64,000 nt of DNA from Rhizobium sp. SL42 (GCF_021729845.1 NZ_CP063399.1:186001-250000), one strand, 5' to 3'; positions 45,161-54,468 are shown, counted from the stretch's first letter. The notes: generated by a model not told the origin, from the letters alone. Translations and numbers: made by a program.

Positions 45161-45415
45161 ATGAAGGATGAACAACGGCAGTTCCCCAGAGTGCGCGCCC
45201 TGAAGGGCGCGCGTATCATCTGCAACAATGGCACAACCACACGAGATTGCACGATCCGCAATTTTTCTTTTGGCGGCGCCAAGTTGGTGATGGAGACGAC
45301 AATGGGGCTTCCCGGGAGTTTTGCGCTGTCTCTGGAAGACGGCTCCGAGCGCTTCTGCGAGGTCCGTTGGCGGAAACTTACTGAGCTGGGCGTCGAATTT
45401 GTTGAGAAAACGTAG
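45161..45415 (+). CDS. Single-domain PilZ protein (c-di-GMP receptor)
   Basis: 84 residues. The RxxxR motif (RQFPR) near the N-terminus and the (D/N)xSxxG motif (NFSFGG) form the standard cyclic-di-GMP site. A GTG just before the ATG is an alternative start; the ribosome site is weak. It follows the pilus operon by ~55 bp and could couple it to the GGDEF-EAL protein upstream, which is inference. IS66 debris begins within a few bases of its stop codon, so the original downstream region is lost. Confidence 0.88.
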   Translation: MKDEQRQFPRVRALKGARIICNNGTTTRDCTIRNFSFGGAKLVMETTMGLPGSFALSLEDGSERFCEVRWRKLTELGVEFVEKT

Positions 45416-45419
45416 TCTG

Positions 45420-45751
45420 ATTGGTGGAACGTCTGGTCCTGCTATCTCCGGCAGGGGCTTTCGGCCACGCTTCTTCCCCTCCTGCTTCTCGGTCGACGGA
45501 AATCCCGTTTCCGACAGGTCGACGAGATCGCAATCTACTTCGCCGTCGTCGTCTTCATCGGCAACCTGCTCGGCTTCATTGAAGAGGCGATCGATGTGAT
45601 TTTCGCTCTTCGGCGCAATCCGATGCAGCCGGGCCAGCACCAACTCTTCCTCGAGCTTGACCACGCGTTCCGTGAATTGACGGTTCTCCGCCTGCAGGGC
45701 CGCAATGCGCGCCATCAACTCATCAACAGTGGGTTCGTCGGGTCGGATCAT
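45420..45751 (-). pseudogene. tnpC: IS66-family TnpC N-terminal fragment
   Basis: Reads DELMARIAALQAENRQFTER, LVLARLHRIAPKSENHIDRL and EGKKRGRKPLPEI, the coiled-coil start and linker of IS66 TnpC. It stops at the PilZ gene, leaving ~110 of ~530 residues. The reading frame continues as antisense of PilZ without homology. Confidence 0.88.
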
Positions 45752-46034
45752 CAGATCCTTGAACCGTTTTGCCCCTTCAACCGCAGACGTCGAGACCTGT
45801 CAGCCCGCGATCTGGTATTACCACACCGGATGACGGACCATCGCATCGATATCAATGCAGTCGGAGATCCAGTGGAGCTGCTCGGTCGTCAGTGTCACCA
45901 CCATCGTCTACCGGCAGGGCCAGTTGAACCTGTCTTCCGGCAATCGCTTCAGCACCATCACAAAACCGGACCGATCGAAGAACAGGAGCTTCATCCGGTC
46001 GCGGCGGCGATTGCAAAAGGCAAAAACCGCAGGC
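45752..46034 (-). pseudogene. tnpB: IS66-family TnpB fragment, frameshifted
   Basis: The minus strand reads NRRRDRMKLLFFDRSGFVMV and LKRLPEDRFNWP, then in a second frame LTTEQLHWISDCIDIDAMVR, the second half of IS66 TnpB. The first half is missing and the copy joins IS110 sequence. It precedes the TnpC fragment in the normal order. Confidence 0.8.
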
Positions 46035-46166
46035 GCAAACACGACGCATGCTGATATCTGATGCCTCAACCTCACCGATATACCAGATCTCTCCGTCTCT
46101 CCCGAACTCGGCAATCGCAATCGCATTCTTTAGCCTCGCAACGTCGATTCCAACGAAAGCCTCTCT
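46035..46166 (-). pseudogene. IS110-family transposase N-terminal fragment
   Basis: About 45 codons read FVGIDVARLKNAIAIAEFGR, DGEIWYIGEVEASDISMRRV, the opening of an IS110-type DEDD transposase with its first catalytic Asp (GIDVA). The rest was removed when IS66 sequence replaced it. Confidence 0.8.
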
Positions 46167-46400
46167 ATAATGTGACGCGGCTCATCCTCCTGTGGTGAGA
46201 ATCGGCTCGGGCCATCCGAGCAACCCTCAGAAGACCGGTATAGGGCGAGCCACCTCAGCTAAGAAGAAGGACATACATGGTGTATTCGCGGGCACGAGGC
46301 CGCTCCAGATCCGATCATGATCTTGGAAGGCGGCTGCCCCCGATATGATGAGATACGGGCTCTCGACTGGACGCCGAGCCCCAGCATCGATGGAGGTGAC

Positions 46401-47415
46401 ATGAAAGAGTAAATCGGTCTCGACGTATCAATGAAAGAGACAGCAATTTCGATCCGTCGCGCGGGCTAGCCGATCTGGTGCGGAAAATGCGCCTCTGATC
46501 CCGCCGCCATAGCCGAACTTGTCCGCATGTGAGCGCCATATGCGGAGCGCCTGGTGTTCGAAACGGGCCCTCTCTCGGTATGGTTCTATCATACGCTGCG
46601 CGCCCAAGGATTGCCGGCCATTTGCGTCGACGCTCGTCACGCTAAGGCGGCGCTCGACATGGCCGCCAACAAAACCGATGCCAATGACGCCGACGGGCTC
46701 GCGCATCTGGCGGAGGTCTTCCGCGAAGTCCGAGTAAAAGCCTTCGACAGCATGCTTTCTCGGACATTGGTCGCGGCTCGTACGAAACTCATGCGAACGA
46801 CACTGGACGTGGCGAACCAGATGAGGATTGATGAAAACGTTCGGCCTTATCGTTCCATGCAGTATGGGTGGCAAGGTTGAGGTGCATGTTGGCTCCCTCC
46901 TGGCCACCAACGCGGGCCTTTCAAGGATAATCCTGCCCTTGCTCGAAGCGTGGCATAGTCTGCGTCTCCAGGCGGCTAAGTCGGGGAAGCAGCTCCTCGC
47001 CGAAGCACGTAGAAACCAGCGATGTCGATTGCTGATGTCGATCCCCGGCATTGGTGCGATCACAGCTACTGCCTACCTAACCGCCGTCGAGGATCCAGCG
47101 AACTTCAAGCGATCCCGCTCACTGGGCGTCTGGCTGGGGTTGACGACGCGGTGCTATCAGTCAGGCGAAGTAGATTGTGACGGCCATATCTCCCGACGGG
47201 GTGACACCCATGTGCGTTCGCTTCTTTATGAAGCGGCGGTGGTGATCCTGACCCGCAGCCGGACCGACAGCGATCTGCGTAGATGGGGTATAAAACTACG
47301 CGAGAGGATTGGCTTCAAACGCTCCGCTGTCGCTGTCGCCTTCAAGCTCGCCGTCACCATGCAGGCAATGCTGTGCTCCGGCGAGCTCTTTAACAGGGCG
47401 ACAGCCATCATCTAA
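46401..47415 (+). pseudogene. IS110-family transposase, full length but degraded
   Basis: Starting after GGAGGTGAC, the frame reads MKE, stop, IGLDVSMKETAISIRRAG, stop, later FETGPLSVWFYHTLRAQGLP and DARHAKAALDMAANKTDAND, the DEDD catalytic region. At about 46.84 kb it shifts frame and continues RLLMSIPGIGAITATAYLTA, FKRSRSLGVWLGLTTRCYQS and GDTHVRSLLYEAAVVILTRS (the C-terminal Ser region). Three stop codons and one frameshift make it inactive. Noncoding IS110 leader probably occupies 46170-46400. Confidence 0.88.
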
Positions 47416-47777
47416 ATTTCAAGCTCTGTAACGCCTATGGCGTGAAGAGGCGTCCCTGCCGGGACCGAGGCTGGTCCATTCCGTTGAGGCCGTTGCACCA
47501 CGAGTTTGCTCGGAGCGTGCGAGACATACATTGGAAGGACCGTCCCGCGAAGCACCATAATGCGGCAACCCATGTCGACCGCGTAGACGACCATGCTCTC
47601 GGCAAACAGCCTCTCACACCTAAAAAGGCGCTTGCAAATCTCGCTATTGGACGACGGTCTTACCAAAATCCTGCAGAATGTGCGGTTCATACCCCTCCGG
47701 CGTTGGCCGCGTGCGCGTTTTGGCGATATCGAGATTTTGCGCTCTTGAGAGTGGAATTAAGAGCGCAATGAGGAACG
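47416..47777. other. Gap: right end of the IS110 copy and left flank of an IS66 copy
   Basis: No gene is supported here. The first ~240 bp follow the IS110 stop and probably include its noncoding right end; the last ~120 bp lead into the IS66 tnpA start. No clear terminal repeats were found. Confidence 0.4.
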
Positions 47778-48102
47778 ATGGCACAGGCAATTTTGCTGAC
47801 GGGTCGGGATCGGCGCCGTCGTTGGTCAGCGGATGATAGGCTGGAAATTCTGGGGGCAGCATTTGCGCCGGGGGCAAATGTCTCTGAGGTAGCGCGTCGC
47901 TTTGATGTATCTATTGGGCTTATCTACATGCAGCGCCACCAAGCGATGGCGGTTGCGGTGACGGATGCCCCCCTGCGTTCGTGCCGGCGGCGATGGTGGT
48001 GCGGCGACCATCGTTGTGGACTTTGCGAACGGTATCAAGGTGGGGATTGCGTCCGGGGCATGTTGTAATCTTGCCGCAGCAGTGATGCGAGCGCTCAAAT
48101 GA
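47778..48102 (+). pseudogene. tnpA: IS66-family TnpA, frameshifted
   Basis: Reads GRDRRRRWSADDRLEILGAA, FAPGANVSEVARRFDVSIGL IY region (HTH), then two frame changes before ATIVVDFANGIKVGIASGA and AAAVMRALK at the end. The closing ATGA overlaps the tnpB start, as in intact IS66 elements. Confidence 0.83.
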
Positions 48103-48439
48103 TCCCGATCAGTTCGAGCGTGCGCGTTTGGATTGCAAGCGGCCATTGCGCAAGGGGATACAGGGTCTTGCTCTGATTGTGCAGGAAGGTCTGGATCGTG
48201 ATCCTTTCAAGGGTGACGTTTTTGTCTTCCGAGGGAAAAGTGGCCGGCTGATCAAGGCTCTTTGGCATGACGGAATTGGGCTTTCGCTATATGCAAAGCG
48301 GCTCGAGCGCGACCGTTTTATTTGACCGGCAAAGGAAGGTGGGGCGATTGCGCTGACGGCTGGCCAGATGTCCTCTTTGCTTGAGGGAATTGACTGACGA
48401 AACCCGCACCAGACACGGCGCCCGACGGGCGCGGGATAG
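48099..48439 (+). pseudogene. tnpB: IS66-family TnpB, frameshift and stop codons
   Basis: Begins IPISSSVRVWIASGHC, then after a frameshift RKGIQGLALIVQEGLDRDPF, VFVFRGKSGRLIKALWHDGI, GLSLYAKRLERDRFI. Two Trp codons have become stops (FI*P and GID*RNP) before the end RRPTGAG. It is clearly TnpB but dead. Confidence 0.85.
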
Positions 48440-48499
48440 CGTCTTTTTGGGCGGGTTTTGCGGGCGACGGCCCAGGAAAAGCTATGCAAATCGGTGGTT

Positions 48500-48920
48500 T
48501 TCGATTCACTTCGAGTATGGGAACCGGCTCGGAAAATCTCCTTGATCATGCTGGAAAGTGAAAGCGCTGACCGCGCATGAAACATTGAACCTGCGGTTCT
48601 CGGAGAATTCTTACGGCTCAAATATCCATGCCGTCATTGCGACCGGACCGGCATCAACACACCTGCTGTCCTTGCGCCGCAGCCCTGCAAAGTCCTTGCC
48701 GGGCAGCATCGCCACGGCCTCGACGCTGGCCTTCGCGCTCGTCCACAAATACATCGACGGCACGCCGCTCTACCGCTTGAACCAGGCACTCGAGCCCGCC
48801 GGCGTCCACCATCAGCCGCGGCGCTCTGGGGCATTGGGTGATCGGATCGAGCGAGAGGCCGCATACGGAGAACTCCAATATGAGCCGTTCGATTTTTTGG
48901 GGCGGGGCACACCTGTTATG
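48500..48920 (+). pseudogene. tnpC: IS66-family TnpC internal fragment
   Basis: Two frames together give LKYPCRHCDRTGINTPAVLA (zinc-finger-like Cys pair region), then SLPGSIATASTLAFALVHKY and IDGTPLYRLNQALEPAGV, the middle of IS66 TnpC. It is cut off before the DDE core, at the border with the hydroxyquinol genes. The last ~160 bp before the dioxygenase probably contain its promoter. Confidence 0.8.
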
Positions 48921-49081
48921 CAAAAATGGTATGTTATGAGTGTGTGAAACGATCAAACTCTTCGCGAAGACCTTCTAGGGTTCGTTTGCGGATCGCTCAG
49001 GATGTGTCGCAGAGGAGCGGTATGTATGCACGCCGACGTTTTGCTGCATGGGACAGGGTGAGGAGCCATTGGGAGGTAATT

Positions 49082-49924
49082 GTGAACTACTTCGTGGAAG
49101 AAAATTCAGTTGCGATCGTGAATTCCCGGATGGACAAGAATACGGATCGGCGCCTCTTGGAAATCATGGCCGGTGTCGTCAAACACATGCACGCCTTCGT
49201 CAAGGAGGTGAATTTGACGACCGACGAATGGACGGTGGCCATCGATTTCCTGACCAAAACGGGCCAGATCTGCACGCAGGAGCGGCAGGAATTCATTTTG
49301 CTTTCGGATGTTCTTGGATGTTCCATGCTGGTAGACGCGATCACCAATAGGCGGCCAAAGGGGGCAACGGAAAGTACAGTGCTCGGCCCCTTCCATGTCG
49401 AGAATGCTCCGGTCCGCGAGAATGGTGCGGTCATCAGTCTGGATGGCAAGGGGGAAAGCTGCCTGTTCGAAGGCCGCGTGCTGGACCTAGAAGGCCAACC
49501 GGTCGAAGGAGCCTGCGTTGATGTCTGGTCGGACAATGCCGACGGATTCTATGATGTGCAGCAGCCAGGCGTCCAACCGAAGTGGAACAATCGGGGCCGT
49601 TTCTTCACCGGGCCCGATGGCCGCTACAGCTTCGTCGGCATTCGCCCTGTCAGCTATCCGATCCCTGACGATGGGCCAGTGGGGCAGCTTCTCGGCTATC
49701 TCGGGCGCCATCCCTGGCGACCGGCCCACATGCATTACATGATCAGCGCCCACGGATTCCGCAAACTCGTGACTCACACCTTCGTCGGAGGCGATGAATA
49801 TCTGTCTTCCGATGCGGTGTTCGGGGTAAAGGAAACGCTGGTGGCGCCCTATGAGCGGTTGGAAGGCGCACCGACGCTCTGGCGGTCTGCCTTCGACTTC
49901 ATCATGACGCCTGAATGGGAGTGA
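49082..49924 (+). CDS. Hydroxyquinol 1,2-dioxygenase (intradiol ring-cleavage)
   Basis: 280 residues. An N-terminal dioxygenase helical domain (~20-100, TTDEWTVAIDFLTKTGQICT) is followed by the beta-sandwich. Fe(III) ligands are visible as Tyr157 (DGFYDVQ), Tyr192 (SYPIPDDGPVG), His216 and His218 (RPAHMHYM). The sequence pattern is that of hydroxyquinol rather than catechol dioxygenases, cleaving 1,2,4-trihydroxybenzene to maleylacetate. GTG start with GGGAGG five bases upstream; a longer frame is rejected. The maleylacetate reductase 1.4 kb downstream supports the assignment. First gene after IS66 debris. Confidence 0.92.
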   Translation: MNYFVEENSVAIVNSRMDKNTDRRLLEIMAGVVKHMHAFVKEVNLTTDEWTVAIDFLTKTGQICTQERQEFILLSDVLGCSMLVDAITNRRPKGATESTVLGPFHVENAPVRENGAVISLDGKGESCLFEGRVLDLEGQPVEGACVDVWSDNADGFYDVQQPGVQPKWNNRGRFFTGPDGRYSFVGIRPVSYPIPDDGPVGQLLGYLGRHPWRPAHMHYMISAHGFRKLVTHTFVGGDEYLSSDAVFGVKETLVAPYERLEGAPTLWRSAFDFIMTPEWE

Positions 49925-49931
49925 GGTGGCG

Positions 49932-50264
49932 GTGCCAAACCTGAAGATTTATGTCGATGAGACGATTTTCGACTGGACGCGTCCCCGTCTCAGCGATGCG
50001 CTTGAGCCGATCCGTGCGTTGCTCTGTGATGCCTTTCGCGTGGAACCGCAGGCCTGCCAGTTGGCGGTGATCCCGGTTCTAGGATTGCCGGACCAGCCGC
50101 AGGTTAATATAGAGCTCTTAATCTTCCCACGTGCCGAGCGGACGGGTGAGGCCATACGTGTGGCGGGCGAGCGGCTGCGTTCACTTTTGGCTTCCGCTAC
50201 CGATGCGCGTGTTGCTGTGCGCATCTCGCAACTGGACCCCTTGACCTATGTGGCGCTTAAATAG
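49932..50264 (+). CDS. Tautomerase-superfamily-like small protein with potential catalytic Pro1
   Basis: 110 residues. The frame opens at GTG 49926, but the second GTG at 49932 has GAGG five bases upstream and gives a product starting Met-Pro-Asn-Leu-Lys-Ile-Tyr-Val. Met removal would expose Pro1, the tautomerase base. The rest (LLCDAFRVEPQACQLAVIPV, VNIELLIFPRAERTGEAIRV) fits a beta-alpha-beta tautomerase-like fold of the longer ~110-residue kind. It follows the dioxygenase after seven bases. A role isomerising maleylacetate or a substituted ring-cleavage product is inferred. No named family is certain. Confidence 0.6.
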   Translation: MPNLKIYVDETIFDWTRPRLSDALEPIRALLCDAFRVEPQACQLAVIPVLGLPDQPQVNIELLIFPRAERTGEAIRVAGERLRSLLASATDARVAVRISQLDPLTYVALK

Positions 50265-50274
50265 AAATGGCAGC

Positions 50275-51225
50275 TCAGCCGCGACGGCGGGTCACCTGTT
50301 GCTCGTGCTCCATGCGCGCGTTGAGCTGTTTGAACTTCTCTGTGACGAATGCCACGAAGCGAGGAAGGCTCGGTGGCGGTGTACGGTCTGCAGAGGTCAA
50401 AAGCCCGAGCTGGCGTTCTGGGTGCTCGATGCGCAGCGGCAAAGCCTGGATCGGAATGGTCCGCTGGTGGCTGAATACTACTGAATAGGGCAGCACGGTT
50501 AGGGCATCCGAACCCACGACGACGCTGAAGATCGAAGCCAGCGTGCCGCCGGAAAAACTGACCTTAAAATCGTCGAGCCCTATTGATTTCACCGCCCGCT
50601 GAAGATCGCGAAAAAGCGGACTGTCGGTCGGTGGGGAAATCCACGAATACGGTTCGATATCGGCGAGCGTGATAACACTTCGCCGCGCCAAAGGGTGCGT
50701 TGCGCCGCAGGCGATGACGTTGCGACCGGTAAGCAGCGGCGTAAAGTGCATGTCCGACGAAATCATCCGGGCATGCAGCGGCACGAAAGCGAGGTCTAGC
50801 GCACCGCTGCGCACGCTGGCGGACAATTCATCGAAATATCCGTAGGTGTGGGCGATCTGGACATCCGGATGACGGCTCTGAAACTCCGCCATGATATTGG
50901 CAACTACGCCATCGAAGAAGATCGGCGTGCCACCCAGCCGCAGAGCCCCCGCCTGTCCCTGTCGATAGCGCTGCACCAGCCGGCTGGCCTCCTGATTTTG
51001 CGCACGTATCCGTGCGCCGAGGCGCGCAAGATGGCTGCCAAGCTCAGTGGGGCGTAAGGGACGGCGTCCTGGCTCGAAAAGAGGCGTACCAATCCGCTCT
51101 TCGAGCAATGCCATGGTGCGCGACACGGCCGGTTGCGACTTGCCCAGCGCATCCGCGCCTTCGGTCAAGCCGCCATGCTCGACAATAACAGCCAGGATTT
51201 CGAGGTGTTCACTGTCAATCTTCAT
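50275..51225 (-). CDS. LysR-family regulator of the hydroxyquinol genes
   Basis: 316 residues. HTH at ~18-60 (GLTEGADALGKSQPAVSRTM), then an effector domain (GALRLGGTPIFFDGVVANIM). It differs from the three other LysR proteins of the window and is nearer the GbpR/CatM-like groups. It is convergent with the tautomerase-like gene and divergent from maleylacetate reductase across a 101-bp AT-rich spacer, so it probably activates that transcript in response to a pathway intermediate. Confidence 0.88.
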   Translation of the reverse strand: MKIDSEHLEILAVIVEHGGLTEGADALGKSQPAVSRTMALLEERIGTPLFEPGRRPLRPTELGSHLARLGARIRAQNQEASRLVQRYRQGQAGALRLGGTPIFFDGVVANIMAEFQSRHPDVQIAHTYGYFDELSASVRSGALDLAFVPLHARMISSDMHFTPLLTGRNVIACGATHPLARRSVITLADIEPYSWISPPTDSPLFRDLQRAVKSIGLDDFKVSFSGGTLASIFSVVVGSDALTVLPYSVVFSHQRTIPIQALPLRIEHPERQLGLLTSADRTPPPSLPRFVAFVTEKFKQLNARMEHEQQVTRRRG

Positions 51226-51326
51226 AACGAAACATCATATTATATATCAATCTTACGATCAATATCCATCTCGTGCTGGCATATGATGTATCTCAATGAA
51301 CATGGACGACCGTTGGGAGGAGCCTT
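51226..51326. promoter_or_regulatory. AT-rich divergent promoter with an 8-bp inverted repeat
   Basis: CATCATAT (51233-51240) and ATATGATG (51281-51288) are exact complements 40 bp apart. The space between is strongly AT-rich against the surrounding sequence. This is the expected binding region for the LysR protein encoded to the left, with two half-site areas as in LysR recall/activation sites. Confidence 0.5.
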
Positions 51327-52400
51327 ATGTCATTTTTCCGCGAAGAGTTTGCCGCGCAATGGCCGGCGGTTCGCGTGCGTTTCGGGCTCGGTGTGCGTTA
51401 TGATCTTGTTGAGGAGATCAAGCGGCTCGGCTGTCGTCACGCTTTAATCCTGACGACGCCGGAGCAGGCTCATTTGGCGGATGACTTTGCGGCGTTGTGC
51501 GGCGATCATGCTGCCGGAACCTTCACTCGTGCCCGGATGCATACGCCGGTGGCAATTTCCGAGGAGGCCTCAGCTTATGCCCGGGAGGTCGGGGCGGACT
51601 GCCTCGTCGCCATCGGTGGTGGTTCGACCACAGGGCTTGGCAAGGCGATTGCGTTGCGCACCGACCTCCCGCAGATTGTCGTACCAACGACCTATGCCGG
51701 CAGTGAGGCGACCCCCATTCTCGGCCAAACTAACGACGGCGTGAAAACCACGCTGACAGACGCGAAGGTGCAGCCGGAGGTCATTCTCTATGATGCCGAG
51801 TTGGTGCGCAGCCTGCCGGTCTCCATGACGGTGACGAGTGCGCTCAATGCGATGGCGCATGCCGCAGAAGGGCTATATGCCCGCAACCGCACGCCGCTTA
51901 CCTCGCTGATGTCAGTCGAAGGCCTGCGCGCGTTCCGGGATGCCTTGCCGCAGGTGATCGCCGATCCTGACGACCTTAGGGCTCGGGCCGAAACGCTCTA
52001 CGGCGCCTGGCTGTGCGGCACGGTACTGGGGCAGGTGGGAATGGCCCTGCATCACAAGCTGTGTCACACGCTGGGCGGCAGCTTCGACCTGCCGCATGCC
52101 GAGACTCATGCAGTGATTCTGCCGCATGCCATCGCCTACAACGCGGCGGGAGCGCGTGATGAGCTGCGACCAGTGGCCGAACTGTTCGGCGACGATGAGC
52201 CCGGCATGGGACTGCATCGGTTCGCGCGCTCGGTCACTGCGCCGACCGCGCTTCAAGATTTGGGGTTGAAGGAGAGCGATCTCGATCGTGCAGCCGATCT
52301 GGCGGCGAAAAACCCCTACTGGAATCCGCGCCCGGTGGAACGCGGTGCGATCCGACGGCTGCTTCAGGTTGCCTGGGCCGGTGGTCCACCGGTCGCCTGA
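51327..52400 (+). CDS. Maleylacetate reductase (iron-containing alcohol dehydrogenase family)
   Basis: 357 residues, the usual size. NAD(P)-binding GGGSTTGLGKAIALRTDLP, VPTTYAGSEATPILG and the metal/active-site region LHHKLCHTLGGSFDLPHAET are diagnostic of maleylacetate reductases. It reduces maleylacetate to 3-oxoadipate. GGGAGGAG lies four bases before the ATG. With the hydroxyquinol dioxygenase it forms the lower pathway. The monooxygenase gene follows 50 bp later on the same strand. Confidence 0.93.
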   Translation: MSFFREEFAAQWPAVRVRFGLGVRYDLVEEIKRLGCRHALILTTPEQAHLADDFAALCGDHAAGTFTRARMHTPVAISEEASAYAREVGADCLVAIGGGSTTGLGKAIALRTDLPQIVVPTTYAGSEATPILGQTNDGVKTTLTDAKVQPEVILYDAELVRSLPVSMTVTSALNAMAHAAEGLYARNRTPLTSLMSVEGLRAFRDALPQVIADPDDLRARAETLYGAWLCGTVLGQVGMALHHKLCHTLGGSFDLPHAETHAVILPHAIAYNAAGARDELRPVAELFGDDEPGMGLHRFARSVTAPTALQDLGLKESDLDRAADLAAKNPYWNPRPVERGAIRRLLQVAWAGGPPVA

Positions 52401-52404
52401 CATT

Positions 52405-52437
52405 TTTGGAATTGGTTTGGAATTGGTTTGGAATTGG
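52405..52437 (+). repeat. Three tandem 11-bp repeats before the monooxygenase gene
   Basis: TTTGGAATTGG is repeated exactly three times without spacing. It ends just before the GGGAGGAG ribosome site of the monooxygenase, within the 50-bp space after maleylacetate reductase. Copy number could vary by slippage and alter spacing or binding. Confidence 0.85.
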
Positions 52438-52450
52438 GAGGAGAATTGAA

Positions 52451-54208
52451 ATGGTTGAAATTGCAACGGATGTGTTGATCATCGGCACGGGACCGGCGGG
52501 TTCGGCAGCAGCGGCCCTGTTGTCGACATATGGTATCGGCAATATTGCAATCAATCGCTATCGCTGGCTGGCCAACACGCCCCGCGCCCACGTCACCAAT
52601 CAGCGCGCGATGGAGGTGTTACGGGATCTGGGTCGCGATGTGGAGGACGAGGCTTATCTGTTCGCGACACATCAGGAGTTGATGGGCGAGAACATCTTTT
52701 GTGAAAGTCTGGCCGGCGAGGAGATTGGCCGCCTGAAAGCATGGGGCAATCACCCGCTCAGCAAAGCAGAGCATCTGATGTCGTCGCCGACGAAGATGAA
52801 CGACTTGCCGCAGACGTTTATGGAACCGCTGTTGTTCAAGACAGCGTGTTCGCGTGGCACGCAGGCCCGCATGTCCACCGAGTATCTCCGCCACGAGCAA
52901 AATACCGATGGCGTGATCACCACTTGCCGTGACCGGCTTTCGGGGCGCGAATTCACCATCCAGTCGAAATACCTGATCGGTGCCGATGGCGGCAAATCGC
53001 TAGTTGCCGAGCATGCCGGGCTGCCGTTCGAGGGGAAGATGGGTGTCGGCGGTTCGATGAACATCCTATTTCGCGCCGATCTCAGCAAATATGCCGCTCA
53101 CCGTCCCTCTGTTCTTTACTGGGTCATGCAGCCCGGAGCCGATGTCGGCGGCATCGGCATGGGTCTGGTACGTATGGTGCGCCCGTGGAATGAGTGGCTG
53201 ATCGTCTGGGGGTATGACATTAACGAACCTGAACCGGATGTCACCGCTGAATTCGCCACGGGCGTAGCGCGGCAACTGATCGGTGATCCCGATCTGGAAA
53301 TCGAGCTGCTGTCCGCCAACACCTGGACCGTGAACAACTATTATGCGACGCGCACGTCGAACGGCCGTGTATTCTGCGTCGGCGACGCTATTCACCGCCA
53401 TCCGCCATCGAATGGCCTTGGTTCGAATACCTCGATACAGGATTCCTATAACCTCGCATGGAAACTGGCGATGGTGCTGAAGGGGCAAGCCGGCGAACGC
53501 CTGCTGGAAACCTATAATACGGAACGTGCGCCCATCGCCAAGCAGATCGTGACCCGCGCCAACCAGTCGATTGGCGAAACAGGACCGATCTTCGCAGCGC
53601 TGGGCATGAGCGAGGGTGTAGATCCCCTGCAGATGCAGAAGAATCTTGAGGCGCGCACCGATGGAACTGAGGCCGCCGAGCAACAGCGTGATGCTATCCG
53701 CAAGGCGATTGCTTTCAAGAAATACGAGTTCGATGCCCATGGCGTGGAGATGAACCAGCGATACCGCTCCGATGCTATCGTGACCGATGGGCAGATCGAG
53801 CCCGACTTCCTGCTTGATGCGGATCTTCACCATCAGCCGACCACGTGGCCGGGTGCCCGCGTGCCGCATGCCTGGCTCTACAAACATGTTTGCGGCACTG
53901 AGGTATCCACCTTTGATCTGTGCGGTCACGGCAAGTTCACGCTGTTGACCGGGCTCGGGGGAAAAGCCTGGGCCGAGGCAGCCAAGGTGGTTGGCGCCGA
54001 ACTCGGTATTGAAATTGTCACCCATGTGATCGGGCCGCGCCAGAACTATGTCGACCATAGTGGCGACTGGGCGCGACTGAGCGAGATCCGCGACACCGGC
54101 TGCCTTCTGGTGCGGCCCGACCATCATGTCTGCTGGCGTAGTACGGGAGTGAGCGCCACCCCGGCCGATGACCTGCGTCGTGTGTTGCGTCAGGTTCTTG
54201 CACTTTGA
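52451..54208 (+). CDS. FAD-dependent aromatic monooxygenase, TfdB/phenol-hydroxylase family
   Basis: 585 residues. The FAD site is GTGPAGSAAA at residues ~12-21, the second motif GADGGKSLVAEHAG, and the GD motif CVGDAIHRHPPSNGLGSN. YRWLANTPRAHVTNQRAMEV is typical of 2,4-dichlorophenol 6-monooxygenase (TfdB) relatives. A C-terminal thioredoxin-like domain (HGKFTLLTGLGGKAWAEAAK) is present as in phenol hydroxylases. It would ortho-hydroxylate a phenol; beside hydroxyquinol dioxygenase, a resorcinol or related dihydroxybenzene is the most economical substrate. The start has GGAGG nine bases upstream. Confidence 0.9.
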   Translation: MVEIATDVLIIGTGPAGSAAAALLSTYGIGNIAINRYRWLANTPRAHVTNQRAMEVLRDLGRDVEDEAYLFATHQELMGENIFCESLAGEEIGRLKAWGNHPLSKAEHLMSSPTKMNDLPQTFMEPLLFKTACSRGTQARMSTEYLRHEQNTDGVITTCRDRLSGREFTIQSKYLIGADGGKSLVAEHAGLPFEGKMGVGGSMNILFRADLSKYAAHRPSVLYWVMQPGADVGGIGMGLVRMVRPWNEWLIVWGYDINEPEPDVTAEFATGVARQLIGDPDLEIELLSANTWTVNNYYATRTSNGRVFCVGDAIHRHPPSNGLGSNTSIQDSYNLAWKLAMVLKGQAGERLLETYNTERAPIAKQIVTRANQSIGETGPIFAALGMSEGVDPLQMQKNLEARTDGTEAAEQQRDAIRKAIAFKKYEFDAHGVEMNQRYRSDAIVTDGQIEPDFLLDADLHHQPTTWPGARVPHAWLYKHVCGTEVSTFDLCGHGKFTLLTGLGGKAWAEAAKVVGAELGIEIVTHVIGPRQNYVDHSGDWARLSEIRDTGCLLVRPDHHVCWRSTGVSATPADDLRRVLRQVLAL

Positions 54209-54324
54209 CGCAACGGCGGCAGTTCATAACCTGATGACATGTTTTCCATGAGAAAACAGATCAATTATGTGATTGCCGCCTGTTACCCTTTACCTTCGAA
54301 GACACTGGATTTGGGAAGAGACGC

Positions 54325-54468
54325 ATGTCGAAGGTGGTCGGCGCGGACCTTGATCGCGCCACGGAGGCCGCGGTGGAGAACCTCTACAACAATCCGCGTG
54401 CGATCCCGTGCATCGATCCGGGCGCTGTTGCAGGCGGCCTGGGAGGGCCGTCGGCCAGACTAGGATGA
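54325..54468 (+). CDS. Short ORF of unknown status in a ~300-bp gap
   Basis: 47 codons from an ATG preceded by GGGAAGAGACGC, reading SKVVGADLDRATEAAVENLY and NNPRAIPCIDPGAVAGG. I do not recognise it. It could be a leader peptide or a gene remnant ahead of the transporter operon. Nearby, GTTTTC and GAAAAC (54240s) form a small hairpin. The gap likely carries the promoter of the transporter genes. Confidence 0.25.
   Translation: MSKVVGADLDRATEAAVENLYNNPRAIPCIDPGAVAGGLGGPSARLG

Noticed and set aside
52405..52437. Tandem repeat as a CRISPR-like or coding repeat
   Set aside because: Only three adjacent 11-bp units with no spacers; not a multiple of three and upstream of the start codon.
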